From assembly GCA_035569495.1 (NCBI GenBank), contig DATMMX010000044.1, positions 33,986 through 97,985 of the forward strand: 64,000 nucleotides of DNA. Reading direction: 5' to 3'. Source of the stretch: DASRDZ01 sp035569495. Lineage in GTDB: Bacteria > Chloroflexota > Dormibacteria > Aeolococcales > Aeolococcaceae. The notes under the pieces are model-generated. The model worked only from the letters and a program-made list of their open reading frames with translations, searched no databases and was not told where the DNA came from. A program made the translations under genes and the position numbers. Positions within the stretch are counted from its first letter, which is position 1; every line of letters starts with the position of its first letter. Shown here piece after piece: positions 36,034 to 44,409 of this stretch.

Positions 36034-37080
36034 TTACTGCGCGCGTTCGGGGCGGAAGTCGCGGAGGACGCGGCCGGCTTGCCAGAGCTCCTGGTCGGCC
36101 ATGGCCTGGAGCTCGGCGTTGAGGCCCTGGCGGTAGTTGGGGTCACTGTTGGCGGAAATCGAGCGGCGCGCTTCCTCGCCGGAGAGGACGCGCTGGTAGC
36201 ACTCCTCGATGACCGGCTTCAACACCTCCTCGAAGCGGGGGGCCCAGTCGAGGGCGCCGCGCTGGGCGGTGGTGGAGCAGTTGGCGAACATCCAGTCCAT
36301 GCCGTTCTCGCCGATCAGCGGGTAGAGGGACTGCAGCGCTTCCTCGACGGTCTCGTTGTAGGCCTCGGACGGCGAGTGGCCGTGGGAGCGCAGGACGTCG
36401 TACTGCGCCTTGAAGGCGCCCTGGATCAGGCCCATCAGCACCGAGCGCTCGCCGGTGAGGTCGCTGTAGACCTCGTGGGCGAAGGTGGTCTCGAAGCAGT
36501 GGCCGCTGCCGATGCCGAACGCGGTGGCCAGGGCGCGGTCGCGGGCGCGGCCGGTGAAGTCCTGGTGCACGGCGAACGACGAGTTGATGCCACGTCCGGC
36601 CAGAAAGTGGGTGCGCACGGTGAGCCCGCTGCCCTTGGGGGCCACCATCACCACGTCGACGTTGTCCGGCGGGATGATGCCGGTGTCCTCGTGGAAGACG
36701 ACGCCGAAGCCGTGCGAGAAGTAGAGGCAGTCGCCCTCGTTGAGGCGCTTCTTCACCTCGGGCCACATGGCGATCTGGGCGGCGTCGCTGAGCAGGTACT
36801 GCACCACCGTGCCCTGCTCGGCGGCGTCCTCGATGGAGAGCAGGTTCTCGCCCTCCTCCCAGCCGTCGGCGATCGCCTTGTCCCTGCTGGGCCCGGGGCG
36901 GACGCCGACGAGCACGTTGAAGCCCTGGTCGCGCAGGTTGAGGCTCTGGCCGCGGCCCTGGGGCCCGTAGCCGAGGATGGCGGTGACCTCGTTGCCGAGG
37001 ATGGCGCGCATCTTCTCGATGGGGAAGTCGCTGCGCTCGATGATCTCTTCGCGGATGCCGTTGATCTCGATGGTCTTCAT
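36034..37080 (-). CDS. ilvC: Ketol-acid reductoisomerase, yeast/Bacteroidetes-like type
   Basis: A 348-residue NADPH enzyme that isomerises and reduces acetolactate in valine and isoleucine synthesis. The Rossmann loop GYGPQGRGQSLNLRDQG is at 37-53 and the Mg-binding Glu/Asp pairs lie in NETVEEALQSLYPLIG and GERSVLMGLIQG. Several stretches, such as GRGINSSFAV, GHSPSEAYNETVEEALQSLY, CSTTAQRGALDW and the closing LRDFRPE, resemble yeast Ilv5 and Bacteroidetes enzymes more than the usual class I bacterial form (YGSQGHAHALNL). No ilvB, ilvN or leu genes are adjacent. A TATCCT about 40 bases upstream may be the -10. Confidence 0.95.
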   Translation of the reverse strand: MKTIEINGIREEIIERSDFPIEKMRAILGNEVTAILGYGPQGRGQSLNLRDQGFNVLVGVRPGPSRDKAIADGWEEGENLLSIEDAAEQGTVVQYLLSDAAQIAMWPEVKKRLNEGDCLYFSHGFGVVFHEDTGIIPPDNVDVVMVAPKGSGLTVRTHFLAGRGINSSFAVHQDFTGRARDRALATAFGIGSGHCFETTFAHEVYSDLTGERSVLMGLIQGAFKAQYDVLRSHGHSPSEAYNETVEEALQSLYPLIGENGMDWMFANCSTTAQRGALDWAPRFEEVLKPVIEECYQRVLSGEEARRSISANSDPNYRQGLNAELQAMADQELWQAGRVLRDFRPERAQ

Positions 37081-37160
37081 GGGTGCTCGTGGCTCGTGTG
37101 GACGCGTGAAGGTGGAGGATAGGGCGTCGCGAGCTTTGCCCGTCGCCGCAGGGCCGGTGG

Positions 37161-37166
37161 TAGCCT
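37161..37166 (+). promoter_or_regulatory. -10 box, leaderless start of the FmdB-like gene
   Basis: TAGCCT with seven bases to the ATG at 37174. Confidence 0.45.
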
Positions 37167-37173
37167 TGCCGCG

Positions 37174-37410
37174 ATGCCCCTCTACGAATACCGCTGCAAC
37201 GCCTGCGCCGAGACCTTCGAGCTGCTCCGCCCCATGGCCGACCGCGAGCTGCGCGCCGTCTGCCCGAGCTGCGAGAGCGCCACCACCATGCCGCTTATCA
37301 GCCGCGTCGCCATCAGCGTCGCCTCGGCGTCACGCGGCTCCTCGGTGCCCGCGCCGCGCGCGTCCGGCAGCGGCGGTGGGTGTTGCGGCGGCGCCTGCGG
37401 CTGCGGCTGA
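37174..37410 (+). CDS. FmdB-family zinc-ribbon protein
   Basis: A 78-residue protein. MPLYEYRCNACAETFELLRPM and CPSCES form the zinc ribbon typical of FmdB regulatory proteins. The tail is Gly/Cys-rich (GGGCCGGACGCG), as often seen in high-GC members. The role of the family is poorly known; some members are linked to amide-utilisation operons. No amidase is nearby. Confidence 0.85.
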   Translation: MPLYEYRCNACAETFELLRPMADRELRAVCPSCESATTMPLISRVAISVASASRGSSVPAPRASGSGGGCCGGACGCG

Positions 37411-37432
37411 CCGGCCCGGCAACCCCCGCGAG

Positions 37433-37987
37433 TCAGTCGCCCGGCGGCAGCGCCCGAGTCCCCAGCTCACGCCCCAGCGCGTGGTACTTCCCCGCGAAGT
37501 AGAGCAGCGGGTCGGACCGCTCGTCGGCCCAGGCCTCGACCACCAGCCCGATGATCACCATGTGATCCCCCTGCCGGGTGGCCGTCTGCACCTCGCAGTC
37601 GAACCAGGCGATGGCCCCCTCGATCAGCGGCGCGCCGGTGCGGGCGCTGCGCGTCGGGAAGGGCAGCTCCGGCCCGGGGACGCGCCCCGCCGACGCCGCC
37701 CACTCGCTCACCTCGCGCTGATGCTCGCCGAGGATGCTGATGCCGACGTGCTGCGCCCCGCGCGCGAAGTCGACCAGCTGCCCCGACTCGTTGACGGCGA
37801 GCAGCACCAGCGGCGGGTCGAGCGACAGCGAGCAGAACGCGGTCGCCGAGATGGCGTGGATGCGCCCGCCGTAGCGCGCCGCCGCCACGGTGACGCCCGA
37901 CGCGAACATCCGGGCCGCCGAGCGGTGCACGTCCGCCGAGACCGGCTCGTGCGCGCTGCTCTCGGGCTGCGATCCTGCCGCGTCCAT
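37433..37987 (-). CDS. Flavin reductase-like FMN-binding protein
   Basis: A 184-residue split-barrel flavin reductase of the HpaC/RutF type. The pattern FASGVTVAAARYGGRIHAISATAFCSLSLDPPLVLLAVN and ISILGEHQREVSEWAAS matches the FMN-binding strand and loop, and WFDCEVQTATRQGDHMVIIGLV the C-terminal part. It may supply reduced flavin to a monooxygenase, none of which is adjacent. It lies seven bases after the GNAT gene, the last gene of the mqnD operon. Confidence 0.87.
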   Translation of the reverse strand: MDAAGSQPESSAHEPVSADVHRSAARMFASGVTVAAARYGGRIHAISATAFCSLSLDPPLVLLAVNESGQLVDFARGAQHVGISILGEHQREVSEWAASAGRVPGPELPFPTRSARTGAPLIEGAIAWFDCEVQTATRQGDHMVIIGLVVEAWADERSDPLLYFAGKYHALGRELGTRALPPGD

Positions 37988-37994
37988 CAGGGGG

Positions 37995-38534
37995 TCAGCC
38001 TACTCGCTCGACGGCGCGTGCCATCCAGACCTCGTCCACGTCCTCGCCGCGGTAGTGGACCATCTGCGGGATGCGTCCGCACTCGGTGAAGCCGCAGTTG
38101 CGGTAGACCTGCTGGGCGCGCTCGTTGACACTGAAGACGCGCAGCACAAGGCGGCGCACGCCGAGGCGCCGCGACTGGGCGCACAGGTCCTCGACCATCG
38201 CCGTGCCCAATCCCTGGTCGCGATGCTCCGCCGACACGGCGACGCCGAGCTCGGCGACGTGGCGGCGGCGCCCCGGCAGACGGCGCAGCTCACCGGTGGC
38301 GAGCACCGCATCCGCGGCGACGGCGAGGCGCATGACGTTGTCGCCCAGGGCCATCTCGGCGCGCCGCTGCTGCACGAACGCGGACTCCTCGGCGAGCGTC
38401 AGCGGGCGGCCGCTCATGTCGATGAAGGTGTCCTCGGCGATCAGCGGGTTGATGAAGGCCAGCAGGCGGTCGACGTCGTCGGCGCGCAGGTCGCGAATCG
38501 CCGCGCCGAACGGCAGTCCCGCGGCATCGCTCAT
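37995..38534 (-). CDS. GNAT-family N-acetyltransferase
   Basis: A 179-residue acetyltransferase. The acetyl-CoA loop is AELGVAVSAEHRDQGLGTAMVEDL, followed by LVLRVFSVNERAQQVYRNCGFTECG, the usual motif B. Substrate unknown. The ATG overlaps the rnhB stop by four bases (ATGA), which implies coupled translation. Confidence 0.85.
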   Translation of the reverse strand: MSDAAGLPFGAAIRDLRADDVDRLLAFINPLIAEDTFIDMSGRPLTLAEESAFVQQRRAEMALGDNVMRLAVAADAVLATGELRRLPGRRRHVAELGVAVSAEHRDQGLGTAMVEDLCAQSRRLGVRRLVLRVFSVNERAQQVYRNCGFTECGRIPQMVHYRGEDVDEVWMARAVERVG

Positions 38535-39238
38535 TCGGCGGTGGCGAGCGCTTCTTCGACCAGCGCCGCCTCGCGCGGGTCGACCGGCGTGCCCATGGTC
38601 TCGAAGAGGTTCATCTGCAGGACGTGGCGGATGAACACGTTGCGGTGCTCGGGATGCGGGCCGTGGGAGCGGATCGCGGCCAGGTGCTCGGGCGCGCCGT
38701 AGCCCTTGTTGCTGGCCCAGTTGTAGTGGGGGACGTCGTCGTGCCAGGAGGTGAGCAGCGCGTCGCGGTGCACCTTGGCGACGATCGACGCCGCCGACAC
38801 CGCGGGGATCAGCGAGTCGCCCTTGACCAGGCAGTGCACCTGCTGGGTCGCCTCGATGCGCAGCCGTCCGTCGCAGCAGTATCCGTCAGCTTCGACCATA
38901 TCCACCAGGCGGCGGAAGATCTCCACGTTGGCCCAGCCGAGGCCGCGCCGGTTGATGTCGGCGGCGCTGATCTCCATCAGCGCGACACCCAGCGCGCGGC
39001 GGCGGATCAGCGCCGCCATGTGCTCACGCTGTTTGGCGGTGAGCTGCTTGGAGTCCTTCAGCAGCGGGTGCTTCCAGCCATGTGGGAGCACGACCGCGGC
39101 GGCCACCAGCGGCCCCGCGAACGCGCCACGTCCCACTTCGTCCATGCCACACAGGCGAAAAGCCGCCGGATCGTCGCAGCCCCAGGTGCGCTGCATGTAG
39201 CGGCGCAGCGTGAACGGCGGCGTCCCCCGGCGCGGCAT
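38531..39238 (-). CDS. rnhB: Ribonuclease HII
   Basis: A 235-residue endonuclease that nicks RNA within RNA/DNA hybrids, including single misincorporated ribonucleotides. Catalytic acidic residues are at Asp33-Glu34 in GMDEVGRGAFAGPLVAAAVV, with the KDSKQL motif at 61-66, a further Asp in CCDGRLRI and SIVAKVHRD. The ATG at 39238 is the natural start: the frame upstream lies inside the mqnD gene. Eleven bases separate it from mqnD, so it is cotranscribed. Confidence 0.95.
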   Translation of the reverse strand: MPRRGTPPFTLRRYMQRTWGCDDPAAFRLCGMDEVGRGAFAGPLVAAAVVLPHGWKHPLLKDSKQLTAKQREHMAALIRRRALGVALMEISAADINRRGLGWANVEIFRRLVDMVEADGYCCDGRLRIEATQQVHCLVKGDSLIPAVSAASIVAKVHRDALLTSWHDDVPHYNWASNKGYGAPEHLAAIRSHGPHPEHRNVFIRHVLQMNLFETMGTPVDPREAALVEEALATAE

Positions 39239-39249
39239 GACCCGGCCGC

Positions 39250-40104
39250 TCAGTCCACGAAGTCCAGGCGCCCCACCGGCGGCACCAGGCCCGCGGCGGC
39301 GCCCCGGTCGAGCAGCTCCTGGTAGGCGGCGCGGCCGTCGGCGCCGAGGTCGAGGGTGCGCTGGTTGACGTACATGCCGACGAAGCGGTCGGCGGTGGCG
39401 CGGGGCAGGTCGCGCGCGTACTGCAGCGCGTGGTCGAGCGCCTCCTCGCGGTGGTCGAGCGCGTACTGGATCGACTCGCGGAGCACCCGTGCGGCCGCCA
39501 CCGACACGTCGGGCGGCAGGTCGCGGCGGATGGCGTTGGCGCCCAGGGGGAGGGGCAGGCCGGTCAGCTTGCGCCACCACGTCCACAGCTCCAGCACGGA
39601 GTGGAAGCCGCGCTCGCGGTGGGTGAGCTGGCCTTCGTGGATGAGCAGCGCGGCGTCGGCCTGGCGGTCGTCGACGGCGTCCATGCAGCGGTCGAAGGGG
39701 ACCACCACCGGCTCGAAGTCGGGCACCGCCAGGCGCAGCTCCAGGTAGGCGCTGGTCAGCAATCCCGGCACGGCGATGCGCTTGCCGCGCAGGTCGCCGG
39801 CGTCGAGCGGCGCCTTGGCCACCACCATCGGGCCCCAGTCCTCGCCCATCGAGGCGCCCTGGGCGAGCAGCGCGTACTTGTCGGCCACGTACGCATAGGC
39901 GTGGACGCTGATCGCGGTGCACTCCAGGCGGCCCTCGCGCGCCCAGTCGTTGAGCGTCTGGATGTCGCGCAGCAGGTGCTCGAAGCGCAGCCCGGGCGCG
40001 CTCACCCTGCCCGTGGCCAGCCCGTAGAACATGAAGGCGTCGTCGGCGTCGGGGCTGTGGCCGAGGCGGAGCAGGCGCGTCGTCTCGGCGGTGGCGGCTG
40101 TCAT
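39250..40104 (-). CDS. mqnD: 1,4-dihydroxy-6-naphthoate synthase (futalosine menaquinone pathway)
   Basis: A 284-residue enzyme that converts cyclic de-hypoxanthine futalosine to 1,4-dihydroxy-6-naphthoate. The N-terminal LGHSPDADDAFMFYGL (15-30) is the MqnD signature, and the fold is that of a periplasmic-binding protein. Other marks are the AISVHAYAYV and GLLTSAYLELRL segments. Its presence implies menaquinone made by the futalosine route. No other mqn gene is in the window. A TACAAT box nine bases before the ATG at 40104 decides this start over an open frame 11 codons longer. Confidence 0.93.
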   Translation of the reverse strand: MTAATAETTRLLRLGHSPDADDAFMFYGLATGRVSAPGLRFEHLLRDIQTLNDWAREGRLECTAISVHAYAYVADKYALLAQGASMGEDWGPMVVAKAPLDAGDLRGKRIAVPGLLTSAYLELRLAVPDFEPVVVPFDRCMDAVDDRQADAALLIHEGQLTHRERGFHSVLELWTWWRKLTGLPLPLGANAIRRDLPPDVSVAAARVLRESIQYALDHREEALDHALQYARDLPRATADRFVGMYVNQRTLDLGADGRAAYQELLDRGAAAGLVPPVGRLDFVD

Positions 40105-40113
40105 CGGTGGGGC

Positions 40114-40119
40114 ATTGTA
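40114..40119 (-). promoter_or_regulatory. -10 box, leaderless start of the mqnD operon
   Basis: TACAAT on the minus strand with nine bases to the ATG at 40104. Confidence 0.55.
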
Positions 40120-40196
40120 GGCGCCACGGCCGCGCACGCCTCGCCGGGCCGGCGCTATGGTGGCGGGCGCCGCGGCAGGCGGCAGGGAGGATGCTC

Positions 40197-40763
40197 ATGG
40201 AGACGCAGAGGGACGTGGCCCAACCGGCGGGCGAGCCCGACCACGGCGACGAGGTCGTCTGGAGCCGCGAGTGGGAGTGGCCGAGGCTGCCCTCCGTGCG
40301 CGGCCGGCGGCCCGACCCGCGGACGCTCGGCGTGGTTGTCTTTCTGCTCTACGCGCCCTTCCTGGTCGGTGGGCTGTGGATGCTGCGCCCGGCGTTCGAC
40401 GCCTTCCGTGGCGTGGGAGTGTTCAGCATCGGGGTGCCGGACTGGCTGCGCGTCTACTACGGCTCGCTGGTCGGCCTGTCCCTCGCCGAGGCGGCGGTCA
40501 TGGTCGGCGCCCTGCTGCTGCTGCGCTGGCGGCGGGCGGGCGGGGCGGTGGTGCTCGCCGGGCTGTTCCTCGACGTCGTGTTCAACCTGCTGGTGGGCAT
40601 CGCCTACCTCAGGGAGGGACCGGTGCCCACCGGGACCATGGCCCGCACCATCGCCGACGTGGTCACCCGGCTGGGGCTGCTCGCCGTCGCGGTGTTCCTG
40701 CTGCTGCCTCGCGCCGAGCCCGCCGCGCCCGCGGACGAGCCGTTCAGGCCGCCCACTGCGTAG
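40197..40763 (+). CDS. Four-helix membrane protein of unknown function
   Basis: 188 residues. A charged N-terminus of about 42 residues (REWEWPRLPSVRGRRPDPR) precedes four predicted helices at about 45-65, 88-108, 115-135 and 158-176. No motif recognised. ATG 40197 is preferred over ATG 40191 because GGAGG ends at 40190, six bases upstream of the former and abutting the latter. Divergent from the mqnD operon. Confidence 0.65.
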   Translation: METQRDVAQPAGEPDHGDEVVWSREWEWPRLPSVRGRRPDPRTLGVVVFLLYAPFLVGGLWMLRPAFDAFRGVGVFSIGVPDWLRVYYGSLVGLSLAEAAVMVGALLLLRWRRAGGAVVLAGLFLDVVFNLLVGIAYLREGPVPTGTMARTIADVVTRLGLLAVAVFLLLPRAEPAAPADEPFRPPTA

Positions 40764-40826
40764 ACGGGCGGCTCTGCTACGGTGCCGACCAGAACGCATC
40801 GCTTCCGCCGTTCTGTCCAGACCCAG

Positions 40827-41177
40827 ATGTCCGAGCAGCCCAAGCCGCAACCCGACACCGGCGCACCCTTCATCACGCGCCGCAGCCTGCTGTGGTACTC
40901 GGCGGTGGCCACGGCCGCCTTCATCGCCTACAGCCAGCTCTTCGACGCCAGCAACAACGGCTCGGGCAGCCTGGGCGCGGCGGCGGCGGCGTTCTTCGGG
41001 GTGGCGGTGGTGATCGGGTCCATCGCCTGGTTCGGCGGCATCCGCATGGCGGGGCGGAGCGGGTCGCTGCTGTGGCTGTTCGTGGTGGCCATCACACCCG
41101 TGGTCGGCAGCCTCTGCTACGCGCTGTGGGGACCAACCGCCGCGCCGCCCGCTGCGCCTCCCGGGCTGCGCCGGTGA
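40827..41177 (+). CDS. Small membrane protein of unknown function
   Basis: 116 residues with three predicted helices (about 22-36, 49-72 and 80-100) after a Pro/Gln-rich cytoplasmic start. No family recognised. Its stop overlaps the GTG start of the HMG-CoA lyase gene by four bases (GTGA), so it is the first gene of that operon, though a functional link is not evident. Confidence 0.6.
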   Translation: MSEQPKPQPDTGAPFITRRSLLWYSAVATAAFIAYSQLFDASNNGSGSLGAAAAAFFGVAVVIGSIAWFGGIRMAGRSGSLLWLFVVAITPVVGSLCYALWGPTAAPPAAPPGLRR

Positions 41178-42106
41178 GCCGCGCCGTGCTGTGGACCGAC
41201 GTCGGTCCGCGCGACGGGTTGCAGAACCTCGCCGAGCCGGTGCCGACCGAGGTCAAGGTGCGCCTGGTGCGCGGACTGCTCGATGCGGGCGCGCCGCGCG
41301 TGGAGGCGACGTCGTTCGTGTCGCCGAAGTGGGTGCCGCAGCTTGCCGATGCGGCCGTGGTGTTGCGTGCTCTGGGTTCCGACGCCTTGCCGCGGTTGCG
41401 CGTGCTGATCCCCAACCTGCGCGGGCTGGAGCTGGCGCTGGAGCACGACGCGCGCAACGTGCTGGTCACCGTGGGGGTGACCGAGTCCTTCAACCGGCGC
41501 AACGTCAATCGCAGCGTTGGCGAGTCGCTCGAGAGCGTGAGCCAGATCGTCGCCCTGGCGGAGTCTCGCGGCGTGGTTGTCGACGTCGCACTGTCGGTGG
41601 CCTTCGGGTGCCCGTTCGAGGGCGTGGTCGATCCGCAGCGTGTGGTCGACGTGGCGCAGGAGCTGATGCAGCGCGGCGTGACCGAGGTGGGGATCGCCGA
41701 CACCATCGGCGTCGCCGATCCGCTGCAGGTGTCGCGGCTGGTCGGGCGCGTCGCGGAGGTGGTGCCGATCGCGCGACTCAGCACGCATTTCCACGACACG
41801 CGCGGCATGGGCGTGGCCAACGTGGTCGCGGCATATCAGGCCGGCGTGACGCGCTTCGAAGGCAGCGCGGGCGGCCTGGGCGGCTGTCCGTTCGCGCCCC
41901 GCTCGACGGGGAACGTGGCCAGCGAGGACTCGCTGCAGGCGCTGGCCCGCATCGGTGCCGAGGTTTCCGTCGATCTTGACGCATACTGTGCGGTGGCGCA
42001 GCGCTTGGGCGAGGACCTGGGCATGCAGCTCCCTGGCAAGCTGCACCGCGCCGGGGTCTGGCATCCCGAATCGATCAGGAAGGCAGAGCAGGAGGTCGAG
42101 GCGTGA
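41174..42106 (+). CDS. mvaB: Hydroxymethylglutaryl-CoA lyase
   Basis: A 310-residue TIM-barrel enzyme that splits HMG-CoA into acetoacetate and acetyl-CoA, the last step of leucine breakdown. GPRDGLQN at the N-terminus holds the metal-binding Asp, THFHDTRGMGVAN the metal His pair, and GLGGCPFAP the catalytic Cys. The GTG start overlaps the preceding stop by four bases, and its own stop overlaps the next GTG by four, so translation of all three is coupled. Together with the carboxylase beta gene downstream this suggests leucine/isovalerate catabolism. Confidence 0.92.
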   Translation: MSRAVLWTDVGPRDGLQNLAEPVPTEVKVRLVRGLLDAGAPRVEATSFVSPKWVPQLADAAVVLRALGSDALPRLRVLIPNLRGLELALEHDARNVLVTVGVTESFNRRNVNRSVGESLESVSQIVALAESRGVVVDVALSVAFGCPFEGVVDPQRVVDVAQELMQRGVTEVGIADTIGVADPLQVSRLVGRVAEVVPIARLSTHFHDTRGMGVANVVAAYQAGVTRFEGSAGGLGGCPFAPRSTGNVASEDSLQALARIGAEVSVDLDAYCAVAQRLGEDLGMQLPGKLHRAGVWHPESIRKAEQEVEA

Positions 42107-43674
42107 CCGAGGTCGCACGCGAGCAGTCCGTCCCCCACGGCGCGCACAGCGCTGAGGACGTGCGTGTCCGGCTGGCGCGGGCGCTGGCGGGCGGCTGGGC
42201 ACGCGCGGGGGAGAAGCTGGCGGCGCAGGGCAAGCTGCCGGTGCGCGAGCGCATCCGCCTGCTCTTCGACAGCGAGACCGACTTCGTCGAGGACGGCCTG
42301 CTGGCCAACAACGCCGCCCCCGACCTGCCCGCCGACGGCGTGGTCACCGGCATCGGCATGCTGCACGGCCGCCCCTGCGCGGTGATGGCCAACGACAGCA
42401 GCGTCAAGGCGGGGTCGTGGGGCGCGCGCACCGTCGAGAAGATCGTGCGCATCCAGGAGACCGCCGAGCGGCTGCAGATCCCGCTGGTCTACCTGGTCGA
42501 CTCCGCGGGCGCGCGCATCACCGACCAGGTCGACATGTTCCCCGGCCGCCGCCACGCGGGCCGCATCTTCCACATGCAGGTGCGGCTCAGCGGCCAGGTG
42601 CCGCAGCTCTGCGTGCTCTTCGGCCCGTCGGCGGCGGGCGGCGCCTACATCCCGGCCTTCTGCGATGCGGTGATCATGGTCGAGGGCAACGCCTCGATGT
42701 ACCTCGGCTCGCCGCGCATGGCCGAGGTGGTGGTCGGCGAGAAGGTGACGCTGGAGGAGATGGGCGGCGCGCGCATGCACTGCACGGTCAGCGGCTGCGG
42801 CGACTTCCTGGTGAAGGACGAGCACGCCGCTCTCGACACCGCGCGCACCTATATGGGCTTCATGCCGCAGAACTGGCAGTCCGAGCCGCCGCTGGCCGAG
42901 TCGCAGCCGGTCACCGACGACGCAAAACGCATCGCCGAGGTCATCCCCGCTGAGGCGGCGCGCGGCTACGACGTCATGGACGTCATCCGCGCCCTGGTCG
43001 ACGCCGGTTCGTTCTTCGAGGTCAAGCGGCTGTTCGCGCGCGAGGTGGTCACCGGATGGGCGCGGCTCGACGGCCGCGTGGTCGGTGTCGTCGCCTCGCA
43101 GCCGCGTTTCAAGGGCGGTGTGCTCTTCGTCGACTCGGCCGACAAGTGCGCGCGCTTCGTCAGCGCCTGCGACTCGTACAACATCCCGCTGCTCTTCCTC
43201 GCCGACGTGCCCGGCTTCATGATCGGCACCGCGGTGGAGCGGCAGGGCATCATCCGCCACGGCGCCAAGATGATCGCGGCGCTGTCGTCGGCGACGGTGC
43301 CGAAGATCTGCGTGGTGCTGCGCAAGGCGTACGGCGCCGGGCTCTACGCGATGAACGGCCCCGCCTTCGACCCCGACGCCACCCTGGCGCTGGCCAGTGC
43401 GCAGATCGCTGTGATGGGCCCCGAGGCCGCCATCAACGCGGTGTACTACAACAAGCTCGCCGACCTCCCCGAGGAGCAGCGCGACGCCCGCCGCCGTGAG
43501 CTGGAGGACGAGTACCGCGACGACATCGACATCTTCAAGCTCGCCTCCGAGCTGATCGTCGACGCGGTGGTCGAGCCCGAGAAGCTGCGCGACGAGCTGG
43601 TGCGGCGCTTCGCCGTGTACGCGACGCGGCGGCGCGACGCGGTGCCGCGGCGCCACGGGGTGTTCCCGGTCTGA
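42103..43674 (+). CDS. Acyl-CoA carboxylase carboxyltransferase (beta) subunit
   Basis: A 523-residue carboxyltransferase of the methylcrotonyl/propionyl-CoA carboxylase type. It transfers CO2 from biotin to an acyl-CoA. Two crotonase-fold halves are visible with the acyl-CoA oxyanion region GPSAAGGAYIPAFCDAVIM and the biotin-side ADVPGFMIGTAVERQGIIRHGAKM. Pairing with HMG-CoA lyase favours methylcrotonyl-CoA as substrate. The biotin-carrying alpha subunit is absent from the window and must be elsewhere. GTG start overlapping mvaB by four bases. Confidence 0.9.
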   Translation: MTEVAREQSVPHGAHSAEDVRVRLARALAGGWARAGEKLAAQGKLPVRERIRLLFDSETDFVEDGLLANNAAPDLPADGVVTGIGMLHGRPCAVMANDSSVKAGSWGARTVEKIVRIQETAERLQIPLVYLVDSAGARITDQVDMFPGRRHAGRIFHMQVRLSGQVPQLCVLFGPSAAGGAYIPAFCDAVIMVEGNASMYLGSPRMAEVVVGEKVTLEEMGGARMHCTVSGCGDFLVKDEHAALDTARTYMGFMPQNWQSEPPLAESQPVTDDAKRIAEVIPAEAARGYDVMDVIRALVDAGSFFEVKRLFAREVVTGWARLDGRVVGVVASQPRFKGGVLFVDSADKCARFVSACDSYNIPLLFLADVPGFMIGTAVERQGIIRHGAKMIAALSSATVPKICVVLRKAYGAGLYAMNGPAFDPDATLALASAQIAVMGPEAAINAVYYNKLADLPEEQRDARRRELEDEYRDDIDIFKLASELIVDAVVEPEKLRDELVRRFAVYATRRRDAVPRRHGVFPV

Positions 43675-44375
43675 TGCCCGGTGACCTGACCTACTTCTGG
43701 ATCCCCTCGCCCGAGCCGGAGCGCGGACGCGCCTTCTACAGCGGGCTGTTCGGCTGGACGCTGGAGCCGCGCGAGGGCGGCGACGGCTACGGCATCAGCA
43801 GCACCACGGTGTACGGCGGCATCGTCGGTGGACGCGAGGGCAGCCGCCCGTTCCTCTACTTCAACACCGACGACGTGCGCAACGCCGCTGAGGCGGTGCA
43901 CGAGTTCGGCGGCCACGCCGGCGAGGTGTCGACGTTCCCCGAGGGCGAGAGCGTCGAGTGCACCTACGACGGCGTCGAGTTCGGCATCTTCCGTCCCGCG
44001 GGTGAGTGGCAGCCGGCGCAGCCGTGCAACCAGTGGGGCGACCTGTCCTACTTGACCATTCCCGTGGGCGACGCCGCGGACGCGCGCGCCTTCTACGCCT
44101 CCATCTTCGGCTGGGAGTACGAGCACGACGACATCGACGCGCCGTACCACCATGTCAGCAACGTGGTCCCGCCCGGCGGCCTGTTCACCGCGGACGACGG
44201 CCACCGGCCGCGCTCGTACTTCCGCGTCGAGAACGTCGAGGCGTCGCTGCAGCGCGTGCGCGACCTGGGCGGTGACGTGGGCATGCCCGCCGAGTCGGTG
44301 ACCGGCATCTCCGTCGCCTGCACAGACGACCAGGGGATCGAGTTCTCGCTCTGGCAGCCCGCCGCGGGGTACTGA
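43674..44375 (+). CDS. Two-domain VOC (glyoxalase/bleomycin-resistance-like) protein
   Basis: 233 residues made of two vicinal-oxygen-chelate modules: 4-110 (YFWIPSPEPERGRAFYSGLFGW) and 122-230 (YLTIPVGDAADARAFYASIFGWEY). Metal or ligand residues cannot be assigned with certainty. This two-module form is common in actinobacteria as a probable hydrolase or resistance-type protein of unknown substrate. The ATG shares one base with the carboxylase stop (TGATG), so translation is coupled. Confidence 0.85.
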   Translation: MPGDLTYFWIPSPEPERGRAFYSGLFGWTLEPREGGDGYGISSTTVYGGIVGGREGSRPFLYFNTDDVRNAAEAVHEFGGHAGEVSTFPEGESVECTYDGVEFGIFRPAGEWQPAQPCNQWGDLSYLTIPVGDAADARAFYASIFGWEYEHDDIDAPYHHVSNVVPPGGLFTADDGHRPRSYFRVENVEASLQRVRDLGGDVGMPAESVTGISVACTDDQGIEFSLWQPAAGY

Positions 44376-44395
44376 GGCCGCCGCGCCCGCCTCGC

Positions 44396-44401
44396 TATCA
44401 T
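44396..44401 (+). promoter_or_regulatory. -10 box, leaderless start of hisN
   Basis: TATCAT with eight bases to the ATG at 44410. Confidence 0.5.
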
Positions 44402-44409
44402 CGCTGGCG

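Noticed and set aside
37081..37140. Leader-peptide attenuator before ilvC
   Set aside because: The short leader holds no run of branched-chain codons and no terminator hairpin.
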